Shown here: positions 13,001 to 25,863 of the stretch, in pieces
Position numbering within the stretch: position 1 is the stretch's first letter
How the letters are laid out: every line of letters starts with the position of its first letter
NCBI RefSeq assembly: GCF_046630445.1
Contig: NC_092333.1
Location: 713,139,001 to 713,203,000 of the forward strand
Direction of reading: 5' to 3'
Length of the DNA stretch: 64,000 nucleotides
DNA from: Rutidosis leptorrhynchoides
Taxonomy: Eukaryota > Streptophyta > Magnoliopsida > Asterales > Asteraceae
Notes under the pieces: model-generated
Told to the model about the DNA's origin: nothing
The model's input: the letters and a program-made list of their open reading frames with translations, nothing else
The model's database searches: none
Made by a program: the position numbers and the translations under genes

Positions 13001-14196
13001 CATGTGACGATACCTGAAATTACTTGCTACAGATGCTATCATCAATCTCTGGAGATATAACCATATTAGCTTAATTTGGCTCTTCCGAAATCTTGATTTT
13101 TCAAACAGACTTTTCAATCGCAAATTTCAGTTATTGACTAATGGTTCCTCTATTTTAAGTGTGAATAAGGAAGCCTTTCCTTGCAATCTGCGAGTAATCT
13201 CTATCTATATTCTTGCCTAAATTTTTTATTATTCCTTCCATAACTTTCCCAACGTCTCTTCCTTATTTGTGTCCTTGCTATTTGTAAAGTTTTGAGATTT
13301 CCGATTTCTCATGACTGTTCTTCTTCATCATCATCCTTTTTGCTTTTATCATTGTTGGTGTTGTTCCCAATTCCCCCCCCTCTTGTTGACTCTGTTGTCT
13401 TCGGTGTTGTACTTGTTTTCTTCGGTGTTAGAGTACAACAATATATTTTAATGTAAAATAAATAATAATAATTATTCTTATTATTTAAATCTTGAAATTT
13501 TATTCTTGGTTCTTCTCTATTCATTGACCAAAGTCAGTAAGTATCAAATACCTACTCTAGCTACTTAATTCTAAACTAACCATCCATATTTCCAATTGCT
13601 TCTTTTCTTCTACTATGTCTTCAATCAAAATAATCTGCCATTAGAACAGTTTCTAATTTATACTATTTTTATAGTGAATCGGCCAACATAGGTAGTACTC
13701 AGTATGTGTTGTACATGTCTTCCTTGTTGTCTGAGATTAGTGTTATAAGGCTACATGGTTATTGTTAGCTATGACTCTTTATGGAAACTGGAAAGTGAAT
13801 GTTTACATATACTCTTTTTATTTAGCAAGATATGAAACATTGAATAACCTCACGAGAAACTTCAGTTGTTATACATTGGTTGCCTATTGACGGTTGTACT
13901 CAATATTTGCATTTACTACAGTACTAGCAATTACTATTGGTGAAAGCTTTGTGTATATTTATTAGTTTTTATGTTAGATTGTTTTTAGTAATTGAGTTGT
14001 ATTATTTTATACCCGTGGGTCATCGGTATTCGTGCGTCATGGGCATGCGCAAAAACTTAGCTTGTTGGCGGCTACGCGAGCCCTTTTGGGTACAAAAAAA
14101 GTTACACTGGTGGGTCACAGATCTTATGGATATCATAGGGATCTGTACCCACGGGCCTCATTGCTTGTGGGTGACATTCTTATAGTTGACACAAAC
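9139..14196. repeat. Large duplicated segment, copy beta (partner 1-5039)
   Basis: Near-identical partner of 1-5039. The clear length change is the T run at 10030-10062, which is much longer than the one at 892-905. This copy continues without a break past 14196 into the end of the RBM28-like pseudogene, so the right junction of the first copy (5039/5040) is the rearranged one. Its stretch without a gene (about 12121-14007) is the same as 2964-4850. Confidence 0.95.
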
Positions 14197-14785
14197 TGGA
14201 TATGGTTGACCCTTACACTTCTATCCGTTTTTATTTTACTCTTGGATATTTTCTAAGATTACTAAACAATCTTAATAATTCAGTATAAAATGATTTAGGA
14301 GGTTCTCTTTTATTTTAAACAGACTTTGGGAGAATTTAGATTTTTTTCCCCTTTCCGTTTTACTAATTATTTCGTTTGCCGACTCATATGAGAAAAAAAA
14401 ACATGCGGAAGTGAACTATGCATACTCAATGGTTGAAAGTGCGACCTCTAGTTTTATTGTATAATCTGATTAGTTTTTATTAGAAGTGGATGTTTTACAC
14501 TTTCTTTAACTTGGATGTATTCTTTGGAACACATGAACTTTTACTAGCAGAGCATCGTCCAATTGTGGAATTCGCACTTGATAATGTTAAAATATTGGAG
14601 GCAAGATAACGATAAGACTAAAGTTCAGCAACAAGGGTTTGGTAACGATGCAGGAAATGGGAATGGTATAACGACCGAAACTGAAGGTAAACCCGCCACA
14701 AAAAAGACTACGTGCTTTAAGGAACCTTTGGAGGTCCAACGAGAAGCAAAACAAAGGTATTTTAATGTAATATTATCTGGGTAAG
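10082..14785 (+). pseudogene. RBM28/Nop4-like pseudogene, unit beta
   Basis: Repeats the alpha pieces: an RRM start near 10204, an RRM end near 10413, the ALNKK piece at about 11834, and the LILHGTP piece near 12100 with one changed base at its start. It then continues past the duplication end to a C-terminal piece at about 14540-14760. That piece has the family signature HRPIVEFALDNV near 14553-14590, followed by a polar tail (KVQQQGFGNDAGNGN). The last piece is duplicated in diverged form at about 18830-18920. Stops and inserted repeats make it non-functional. Confidence 0.72.
10567..11769. mobile_element. Foldback-type element, about 1.2 kb (copy beta)
   Basis: Second copy of the imperfect palindrome at 1410-2612, carried along by the large duplication. 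It has the same arms and loop with very few base differences. Confidence 0.75.
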
Positions 14786-15514
14786 GGTATCATCATGAGG
14801 CATGTGTTAAGCCAATGGTACACTTTGACTACCTATGTTTTGGGTCCATGATGGTTGCTTATTCTTTAAATTTCAAGTAACAAGGTTGTAATATTTGCTA
14901 GCATATCATGTCTTAACCTTTTTGCTTATTTATATCACAAATATGGTTGCTAGGACAATTACAGTTAGTGCACTTCTTAATGATAAAATGGCAGATGATG
15001 TTCACCGTCTTGCTAGGGAGTGTGGTGACGTGTCTTCCATAACTTGCCCGCTTCTCAAAGAAGATATTACATTCTAGTGACTCCATGTCATATAAAACTA
15101 AAAATGTTATTTTTCTTTTTAGGCTAGCAAAGGGATTTGCATTCGTCGAGTTTAGATGCAAGCAGGACGCAGAAAATGTAAGGATGATGATAAATGTATT
15201 CGCGAGTGTTAGTAAAGCACGAGGGTATTATTTTTACATTTACTTGCACTAATTTAAATCTTCCGCACTCTTTTTTTTCAGGCTATCCAGAAGCTTAATG
15301 GATGTAGTTTTGCTAAAAAGCCCAATGTTGTAGAGTGGGTTGTTCCAAAGAATAATTATAAAGCTGGTTCTCAAGTTTCTTTGAACGATGGTAAGGTTGC
15401 TTTTTGCAATTGTCTTCATCTCCTGGCAGTTCCCATTGTTTTCGTCTGGGTTTTTTGTGCTTCATTTTTTTTCTGGTGATTTTCATTTTTGGTTCAATCA
15501 TTACTTATTTCATT

Positions 15515-16205
15515 GGCAAAAGTAAAGTATGTTACTAATATGCTATTAACTAATATGTGCAAGTTTGGTCAATGTTATGCGTTTGCAAACACATTATTAC
15601 TGTTGACGACGTTTGGTCTTATGTTGGATTAGAGTTACTAATACTATCTTCTTGTAATAAATATCATCCTTTTTGAGCTAAGTAGAATAGAATACTGTCT
15701 TAGAGTTACCAAGCTATAAACATCTCTAAGTTCTTGTTCTAATGGGTTCTATCATTCTTTTCTTGATTATTTTTTAAGGATCAAGTTGGATAATGCTAAA
15801 GAACATATTGTGAATGATGAACCGAATGAAGAAGATGATAGTTGATCAACAACTGTTATAGAACTATATGTTGACGCATATGTCTACCATATATCTATCA
15901 CACTATAGTATAATTGTTATAGATGAACTAACATCTACTTCATTCGGTTCATCATTCATACGATGTTCATGAGTATTATCTCACATGATTCTTCGAAACA
16001 AATTGAGAAAAAACTCATTAGTACACGAACCTAGAGATGTTTAATAGTTTGGTAATCCTAACACAATATCCTGATTAAATTAAAAAGGCAGATGTTCAGA
16101 ATAAGTAGTATTTCTAATTCAACAGTAAGAATGCGTTGTAAATACACAACATGAACTAAACTTGCACGTATTAGTTAATGGTATACTTTACTTTTGTCAA
16201 ACTTT
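15515..16205. repeat. Second foldback: inverted duplication containing an RBM28-like exon piece
   Basis: The left arm (about 15515-15860) and right arm (about 15925-16205) are imperfect reverse complements. Examples are CAAAAGTAAAGTAT near 15519 against ATACTTTACTTTTG near 16182, and GAATGATGAACCGAATGAAG near 15815 against its complement near 15938. The left arm includes the acidic exon piece of the pseudogene, so part of the gene is present in both directions around a centre near 15890. A transcript through here would fold into a long hairpin. Confidence 0.7.
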
Positions 16206-16516
16206 AATACTGTCAATTATTAGCAACAATTTGGTGTTATTAACAATTAACAAATTACACCATAAACTATAGTATAGGTTTAAACTTTAAAATATGAACT
16301 AAAATACAACCATACACTACTAATAAGTTTAGTAATTTAATCCCGCACCAATAATCTACTAATAAATCTAATTTCAGCATCATATAACAAAATTTTAAAA
16401 ATATTTCTTAACTTGTAACACAACAGGGTCTATAATATTCTAATCGCACGCCAACATCAAGATAAGCCCAAACTTATTCCAAGATTAAAACCCCAACCGA
16501 TTAGAAATGAAGATGA

Positions 16517-16662
16517 GCCGATTTGGATGAAAAACCCTTTGTTCAACACTTCGATCGTGTGTTCTTCCTGGTCATGAATCAAAGCTATAGCCGATTTGGA
16601 TGAAAAACCCTTTGTTCAACACTTCGATCGTGTGTTCTTCCTGGTCATGAATCAAAGCTAGG
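16517..16662. repeat. 73-bp direct tandem duplication (two units)
   Basis: The units at 16517-16589 and 16590-16662 both begin GCCGATTTGG and look identical or nearly so. The sequence is non-coding, close to the outer edge of the gamma foldback. Confidence 0.85.
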
Positions 16663-16721
16663 TTTTCTTGAGTTAGGCTAATGACGCTATATAATTTTGA
16701 AGTGTTTTGAGTTATGTTATA

Positions 16722-16885
16722 TTCCCTCAGTCCGAAAATAAGTGTCCACTTTACTATTTATATATGTCCTAAAATAAGTGTCGAGTTGCAAAAAAGCCAT
16801 TAAACTCTCCAATTCACTCTTATTTTGTTATAATTCAGTCAAACTTATCTTAACGGGCAAAACTAACTTTATAGGTAAATAAGAA
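16722..16885. mobile_element. Probable Stowaway-like MITE remnant
   Basis: The segment begins ATTCCCTCAGTCCGAAAATA, close to the plant Stowaway/mariner terminal pattern (CTCCCTCCGTCCCAAAATAA). A related piece (CTAAAATAAGTGTC) lies about 40 bases further on. I did not find a clear matching inverted end, so it may be truncated. Confidence 0.4.
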
Positions 16886-17099
16886 AGCGCATTACACCTA
16901 ATAAATAGAGTGTGGGTTTGGTTTGCCGGGTATAAGGTTGATGTTGCATTTTCAGCAGCAACGGCAGGTCTAGTTATTACTCCATATAATTTAATGCCAG
17001 ATAATCAAAGGCTTTGAATAAGAAAGCAGCTCATGAAAAGAAAGTAGAGAAGTCGAAAAATAAAGAGATTGACCATCACAATCTCTAATTAGCTAAGAC

Positions 17100-17300
17100 C
17101 ATTGTTAGTGGTGATGGGGGTTTTGTGGGGTATAGTGGCGACGTGGCAAATGTGGTGGGAAAATGGGAAATAGTGGTGATGGGTGATGTGTCTAACTAGG
17201 ATTGGAAGTTGGGAGTAAAAGGGGTGAAAATGGGATAAAATGGAATATGATCCCATCACGTCGCGTTAACGGTGTGATGGGGCGTAGTCACTATCTGGTT
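17100..17300. other. G-rich insertion in unit gamma, possibly a MITE
   Basis: The RBM28-like coding match stops right after the LAKT codons at about 17100 and is followed by about 200 bases rich in GTGGTGATGGG motifs. The match to the flanking sequence of the other units resumes near 17330. This looks like an insertion, but I could not define its ends. Confidence 0.35.
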
Positions 17301-17884
17301 GTAATCAGTATCTGGCAGATATTACTATATGTTTCAGCTACATACTTTGTGACTAAGTTCTGCTACAGAGAGCGACATGTCGCAATCGTAAGTATTAAAA
17401 GAGTCTGATTTGTAAAAAATAGTTTATCAGTTAGAATGAACATGTTGATGTTTAAAGTAGGTCAAGGACTTTACTACTTGAAGATGGAAAATCATTTTCC
17501 TGTTACGTTACAGCCTTACGGGGTATGTGCAAGTAATATGTATGTGCGTTTTTGAAAAACCTCACATTGTGACTCTAGGATTAACAAACTAGAGGTAGCT
17601 ATTTTGACCCAGTTACTTATAAATGGATCAATTTGGTTCAATTCTCTTATACGGAGACTGAACTTTAAGAAATTTGAGAGGATAAAAACATCCAAAATGT
17701 AATTAATTTTACAAAAGCTGACGAAATTGCTTTTAATAAATAAAGTTGGATTATTATGTAGTAACTAAGTTTTGTAGTCGTATTTCACTCATTAATTATT
17801 CATACAAACATATAAGAAGGATAAACGGAGTGGAGTGTCTGTGTGTTAGTCCAACCTGACCCACCTGATTGTAGATCTTATTTT

Positions 17885-18000
17885 TTTATTTTTATTTTTT
17901 GAAACCAAACACACATACTTTTTGTCCGCGATGGGACTCGAACTCACAACCGTAGTTGTTCATTGGATTCAGCCTTTTCTGTTTGCTGAACATTCTCTTT
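17885..18000 (-). mobile_element. Possible tRNA-derived SINE fragment
   Basis: GGACTCGAAC near 17933 is the reverse complement of a perfect RNA polymerase III B-box (GTTCGAGTCC). A T/A-rich run lies just before it on the plus strand, which would be a 3' tail on the minus strand. No clear A-box was found, so the assignment is weak. Confidence 0.3.
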
Positions 18001-19149
18001 CCCTTAGAAGAAGGCAACTAAGCTTCAATCCTCAAATTTTTCATGTTTCAAGGACGTGACTACAATGTATCTAAGTCAATGCATCTCGTGTTACAAAACA
18101 AAAGCCTACGCTTCTACAGGTAACTTAAACTATTCCTTTCATGTCCAGAGTTTCATATTGCAATTGATAATCTTATTTTTAAAGCTTTATGTAGATTAAT
18201 CTGTTGAAGGATTCTAACAAAGGGAAAGAAGTTTCAAAGAATCATTCTCGCGGGCTTTTATCGAGTTTACATAGCATCAACATGCAATTGTGGCTCTTAG
18301 AGCCTTTAATAACTACTGATGGTCGTATTCAATATCCAAATTTATTGCATTACTATCTATACTACAGAGTATATGATTAGTGATTACTTGGTGAAATTTT
18401 TGCGTCTGTGGGCCATAGACGTGCGAAAACCTACCCTGTTCGTGGGCCCCGCGGGTGCAATTAGCATCACTGTTGAGGCAGGAGGATGGGCGGGTTGGGT
18501 AATCAGTCAAAAAGTAGTAAAAACGGAGCAGATTGAAACAATTCATTTTAGTACATGTGACACAAACTGGATATGTTTGACCCATACACTTATACCCATT
18601 TTTATTTTACTCATGGATAATTTATAAGACTACGAAACATATTATATGAAACAATACTAATTATTTCATTCGACTCATCTGAGAAAAAAGAACATACTTA
18701 ATGGTTGAAAGTGCTACCTTTAGTTTTACTATATAATCTGATTTAGTTTCTTATCAGAGGTCGACGTTTTACTCCTTTTATCAACTTGGATGCATGTATT
18801 CTTTGGAACACATAAACTTTTACTTCAGAGCATCTTCCAATTGTGAAATTCGCGCTTGATAATGTTCAAACATTGAGGCAATGTAACGATAAGATTGAAG
18901 CACCACAACTAGGGTTTGGTGATGATGCAGGAAATTCGAACAGGAAAGCAGATTCTTATACCAGTTGACCAGTCAAATGACATGTCAATAAAACGCAAAA
19001 CTAAGGTTCATTTCAAGAAGTGGGAATAGTAAAACGACAACTGAACCTTTGGAGGCCCAACAAGAAGGAAAAAGACTGAAGGGAACCGAATCAACTAAAC
19101 TGACGGCGAAAAGCAAGGTTTCAAACGGTTAGAAGGTTTGTTTAAAACA

Positions 19150-20530
19150 TAATCTTGGTATAATGTGTAACATTTACTTAAGTTGGTGTATATCTTTATG
19201 GTTTAGGAACATGCACTATTTCAATTATTTAAAAAAGTTACCTTTATCAAAGTTTTCAGGACAATGTTTTGATTATAATCAAATGTTTGGTGCCAAATTG
19301 TACTTGCATTTGTAGCCCACCAATGCACCATTGGGGGGCTTAGGTCCTATACTTTTTTGAACAACAAATAGTGGAAAGTGTGGTTTAGAGTTAGGACCAT
19401 TTTGTATGGGCTAGAAACTTAAACAACCTCAATAAGTGGGCGCCAACATAATGCTAACATGTGTTTTGCAATTATTCATTACCTAGAATTAAGTAACGTA
19501 TAGTTAGCCTGAATAAATTGGGTCTGAAAGGGACACGGACGAATTGATACATGTCAACCATGTGCTATAGCCAATAGCCTACAGCATAGATTGGTTTGCT
19601 TAAGTTGCACTAAATAGGGTTGTTGAAAGCGCATTGATTATGAAGCTTTTGAGTAGGTTCTTTTTATAGATATCTTGATCACATGAGTTTAAATGTTGAG
19701 TATATTTGTACACACAACTTTTGAATCCAAATCTGAACTAAAGTACCATTTATGTCAAATGTACATCTGTTAAAAAGTTCGTCTTAATGAAAAAAAAAAA
19801 AAAAAAAGTTCGTCTTAATGACCTTAAAAACTTCAAGGGTGTCTGCTAATCTTTATTTACTACCGTACTATATTAAAAACCGTACATGTTTCTCTTTCTC
19901 GCGGAAAATCCTACTCATCCTACAAGTGATGCCTCTAGATCCAGGCCAAACATTTTGGTCATGATTTTCATGTCTTACGTTCATGCAAACCTCGTGAAGC
20001 GAAATTCGCTTGCAAATTGTGCACACTTCGTTTTTTGTTGACCAAATGGAAGCACATTCTTGTCACCTGTTGTTATTGCGTGTCTTATCGCGATTTTTTA
20101 TAAATCCGTTTGCAGATTGATTCGGTTATGGTAATGTGATAAAACAGTTTACTAAAATCATCTTGAAACATGGAAAATGATTGGGTAGCTTAAAAAGTTT
20201 TTCAACCTAAATTGGTATTCATTCCCCATAATAACAACTTTCTCCAAAATGTGTAGATCGGGGACACGTGACTATGTGTTACCTTTAGCAACCCACCTAC
20301 ACATTCCGATGTCAGACTATTACCTCAACTGAAAAAACAATTATGTGCAGGCTTGAGCAAACTTCAACTTGCGCAAATCTTCAAATAGCTTCCATATAAT
20401 GGACCCCATTATCAAAGGTTAGTATTACCGAGCTACTAGCTCATTGGTAGTACTCCGTAATAAATATGTAGTGATATATTAGTCTTCACAACTGGAAATA
20501 AATATGGATGGGACACAAATATGTGTCCTT
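19150..20530. other. Non-coding stretch; short duplication around a poly-A run
   Basis: No gene recognised. At 19774-19820 the sequence AAGTTCGTCTTAATG occurs twice, separated by a run of A bases. This looks like a target-site duplication around a poly-A tail, or a slippage product. The rest is AT-rich and unremarkable. Confidence 0.5.
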
Positions 20531-22220
20531 TGTATTAGCCAATATATTTTGCCGAGTCCAATATGTATTATGGGCTTACAGTTTGCTAGGGTTTCTATGT
20601 AGTGTTAGGGTTTCTGTAATCTATAAATATTGAATGGTAATAAAGTAATTGTCATGGGGTTTCATTATTTAAGACCTAGTTGGCCGCCATGTGGTATTGT
20701 CTCAATACCGCCCGCCAAATATCTTTCTCTATCCTTTGTTTCTTTCCGTTTTACACCTACTAGCCGTCAATTACACTAGCCGATTCTATCTTCTTTTATT
20801 TTTCTTTTTCTTCTCTATCAATCAAACTTAAAAAAAAACCAAACATCATTTGCATCTCTGTGCGCATCTTCAAGTGCGTCTACATGTCCACTTTCATACC
20901 TCCAATATCACTCACGTTCATTAGTATTTTTATTTTTGTTTGCCATGCCAACTAATGACGCGCATTAAATATGCTAACATATCGCGCAGACTTATAACCG
21001 CATAAGTCTCGCTTTACCATTCTTACAAGACCAGTGCGCACCATAATTGGTGCGATTCAGCTGACGACTTCGCGCATTCCACAACGAGGGCTGAATAAGA
21101 GAAAAGACAGTACGAGGTACTGTGGACAGAATCCTAACGATCCTACAAATGGTAGGACGTGGTAAAAGAGCACAATATGGAGGGGACCACGTGCATACAC
21201 GATCCATGAGACGTAATAGTACTACCTTGTACTATTCTGTCCCCTCCCCCTTTTTTCTCGTCGCCTACGTGGTAGAGAAAAGAACAACCACTCTTGCCTA
21301 TAAATACTCATACCCAACTTCACATAAAAGGGGATTCAAGATAGAGAGAAAAATACAAGACATCTACATCGCTGTATCTGCGAAATCATAATACATAACG
21401 GTTCTCAGGTAACTTTCCTTGAACAATAAACCCTAACACCGTCCAACGAGCCATCAACTCCGGTTAACCCGAATGATGGTGGGTTACATTTAACCACCCT
21501 TTCTGAGATCATCATCTCGTATGAGGGTTATTCACGGTACTCCGGACCGGAGACTTAAACTCAAAAAACCCTTAAAACCCTCTTATCGTTGATCTTGCAT
21601 GAACCGAACCCTTTGGACCATTTTATGCTTGATCACCAACCGCCACATCTAATCAGAGAAGTATCATGAAGCTATCCTTTATTTTCTATTTTTGATTAAA
21701 TTGCAAATAATCGATATGAGAATGAGCCGCATAACTTGACTAGGTTTCTAACTCCGAAAAAAAGAAAAGAGGAATAAAGAAAAAAAAACTCTCTTTTGAA
21801 GCGTTGAAGGTGATTGTTATCGTCGATAAAAGTTCTATGCCCAAGTCCTGCTCAATCCTTAGGTAAAGCAAGCCACATCGTAAAAGAAAAGAAATAAACT
21901 ACGGAAAAGTAATACGCAGTCAAGCAATATGCAATCACATCCGTGAATATTTGTCTATTCGGTGCATCAAACAAAAGAAAAAAAGAAGAAGTTATTTTTA
22001 TTTCTTTATTTTGCATTTAATGTTCTCTTCCACTCCGAAATTTTTGCGATTCCCCCGTTCGGACTGCAGAGAGTATTAGTCAATATATTTAGCCCGAGTG
22101 GCCAATATGTATTATAGGCTTACAGTCTACTAGAATTTTTATATAGTGTTAGGGTTTTCTGTTGTCTATAAATATTGAATGATAATAAAATGGTTGTCGG
22201 TTTTCATTATTTAACACTTT
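20530..22220 (+). mobile_element. Probable small or degenerate LTR element, direct repeats at both ends
   Basis: A repeat of about 140 bases occurs at about 20535-20676 and again, diverged, at about 22078-22216. Shared anchors are CAATATGTATTAT, GTAGTGTTAGGG or TAGTGTTAGGG, and CTATAAATATTGAATG. The TATAAATA and the following AT-rich end look like an LTR promoter and end region. The roughly 1.4 kb in between has no gag or pol reading frame. Exact ends and a target duplication could not be fixed. The divergence suggests an old insertion. Confidence 0.5.
20930..21600 (+). promoter_or_regulatory. LTR-like segment with TATA box, nested in the 20.5-22.2 kb element
   Basis: GCCTATAAATACTC near 21296 is a strong TATA box. 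It is followed about 30-40 bases later by a purine-rich leader-like sequence and a GC-richer tail with CCCTAACACCG. The base composition differs from both sides. It may be a solo or truncated LTR of another gypsy family. There is no second copy in the window to prove this. Confidence 0.35.
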
Positions 22221-23062
22221 GGATAACCTACAAGACACTCGCCAATTGGATTAAACTTCTAACGAGTTTCAGATTTAATATATTATTTCATTATTTCATG
22301 GGAAACGTACACACCTAACGTAATTTATTACGCGAATATATACATCATATCTACCGTGGAACATAATTTATAATAGAAGATTGGGTGTTTTATGTCAAAA
22401 TGTTTTTTTCTTATTCAAATCGTAACATTTGTTAATATTTTATTTACCTTGGATTCCATGAAACTCCAAAAGACTTGATGAACCAAACAAGTTATCTAAA
22501 TAAAGTACCAAACCTTTCACATAATGATATCATAATGATATCGACGTAACTCATCAACATTAAAGTAATCTCATAGTAGACTATTTGTAATTAAGTGTAT
22601 GTTTATCGCTCTATAAAAAAAGAAGACCAAAAGGTGCTATGTCACATGTGATCAAACGTATTACCGAGGATAATCGTTTGAGTGTGAGTTTGAGGGGGAA
22701 AAGGTTTGATCCATTGTTTAATCTCCGACATTCATGCCAATCTGATCGGGATTTGGATTCGCAAGGGTGTTAAACAATAAATCGACTAATCTACTCAATT
22801 AGATCGAGTTAGTAGTATCGAAGAAGGTAGAGAGAAGTAACTAGTATCTAAGAAGGTAGAAAGAAAAATTAGATTTCTCATTGATGAAGATGATGAGGAG
22901 AGAGAAACTAATTGTCTCATGTGTAAAGTGTAAGTAAATGGAATTGAGAACCATTTTCTGAGTAGTAGATTACCTTATTTATAGGCAAATGTGATACTAC
23001 AAAGTGTACTATTAATGTAGTACAAATGAGGGGCTGACGTGGCACACGGAACACTTGTGTGC
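22220..23062. other. Host sequence upstream of E1; possible minus-strand promoter
   Basis: No plus-strand gene. On the minus strand, CCTATAAATAAGG near 22976-22988 is a TATA-like motif. About 250 bases downstream (in that direction) is an ATG near 22728 that opens about 30 codons. This sequence continues at 48113-48249 and 59805 onward once E1 and E3 are removed. It may itself be a minus-strand LTR or the 5' end of a gene; neither is proved. Confidence 0.3.

Positions 23063-25863
<2,801 letters not shown>

Larger units (their letters stand above)
14940..18920 (+). pseudogene. RBM28/Nop4-like pseudogene, unit gamma (most complete order)
   Basis: Pieces follow the family order from N to C terminus. 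About 14945-15070: RTITVSALLNDKMADDVHRL and onward. About 15124-15178: AKGFAFVEFRCKQDAEN, an RNP1-like motif. About 15280-15390: IQKLNGCSFAKKPNVVEWVV. About 15782-15845: an acidic stretch ending at a stop. About 16925-16970: VDVAFSAATAGLVI. 17011-17085: ALNKKAAHEKKVEKSKNK, then DHHNL and a stop. About 18039-18120: FHVSRT, then SRVTKQKP, with stops between. About 18258-18315: AFIEFT, stop, HQHAIVALRAFNN. About 18833-18890: the C-terminal LDNVQ-type piece. It begins directly after the tail of unit beta, so the units were in tandem. Several in-frame stops show that it is dead. Confidence 0.75.
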
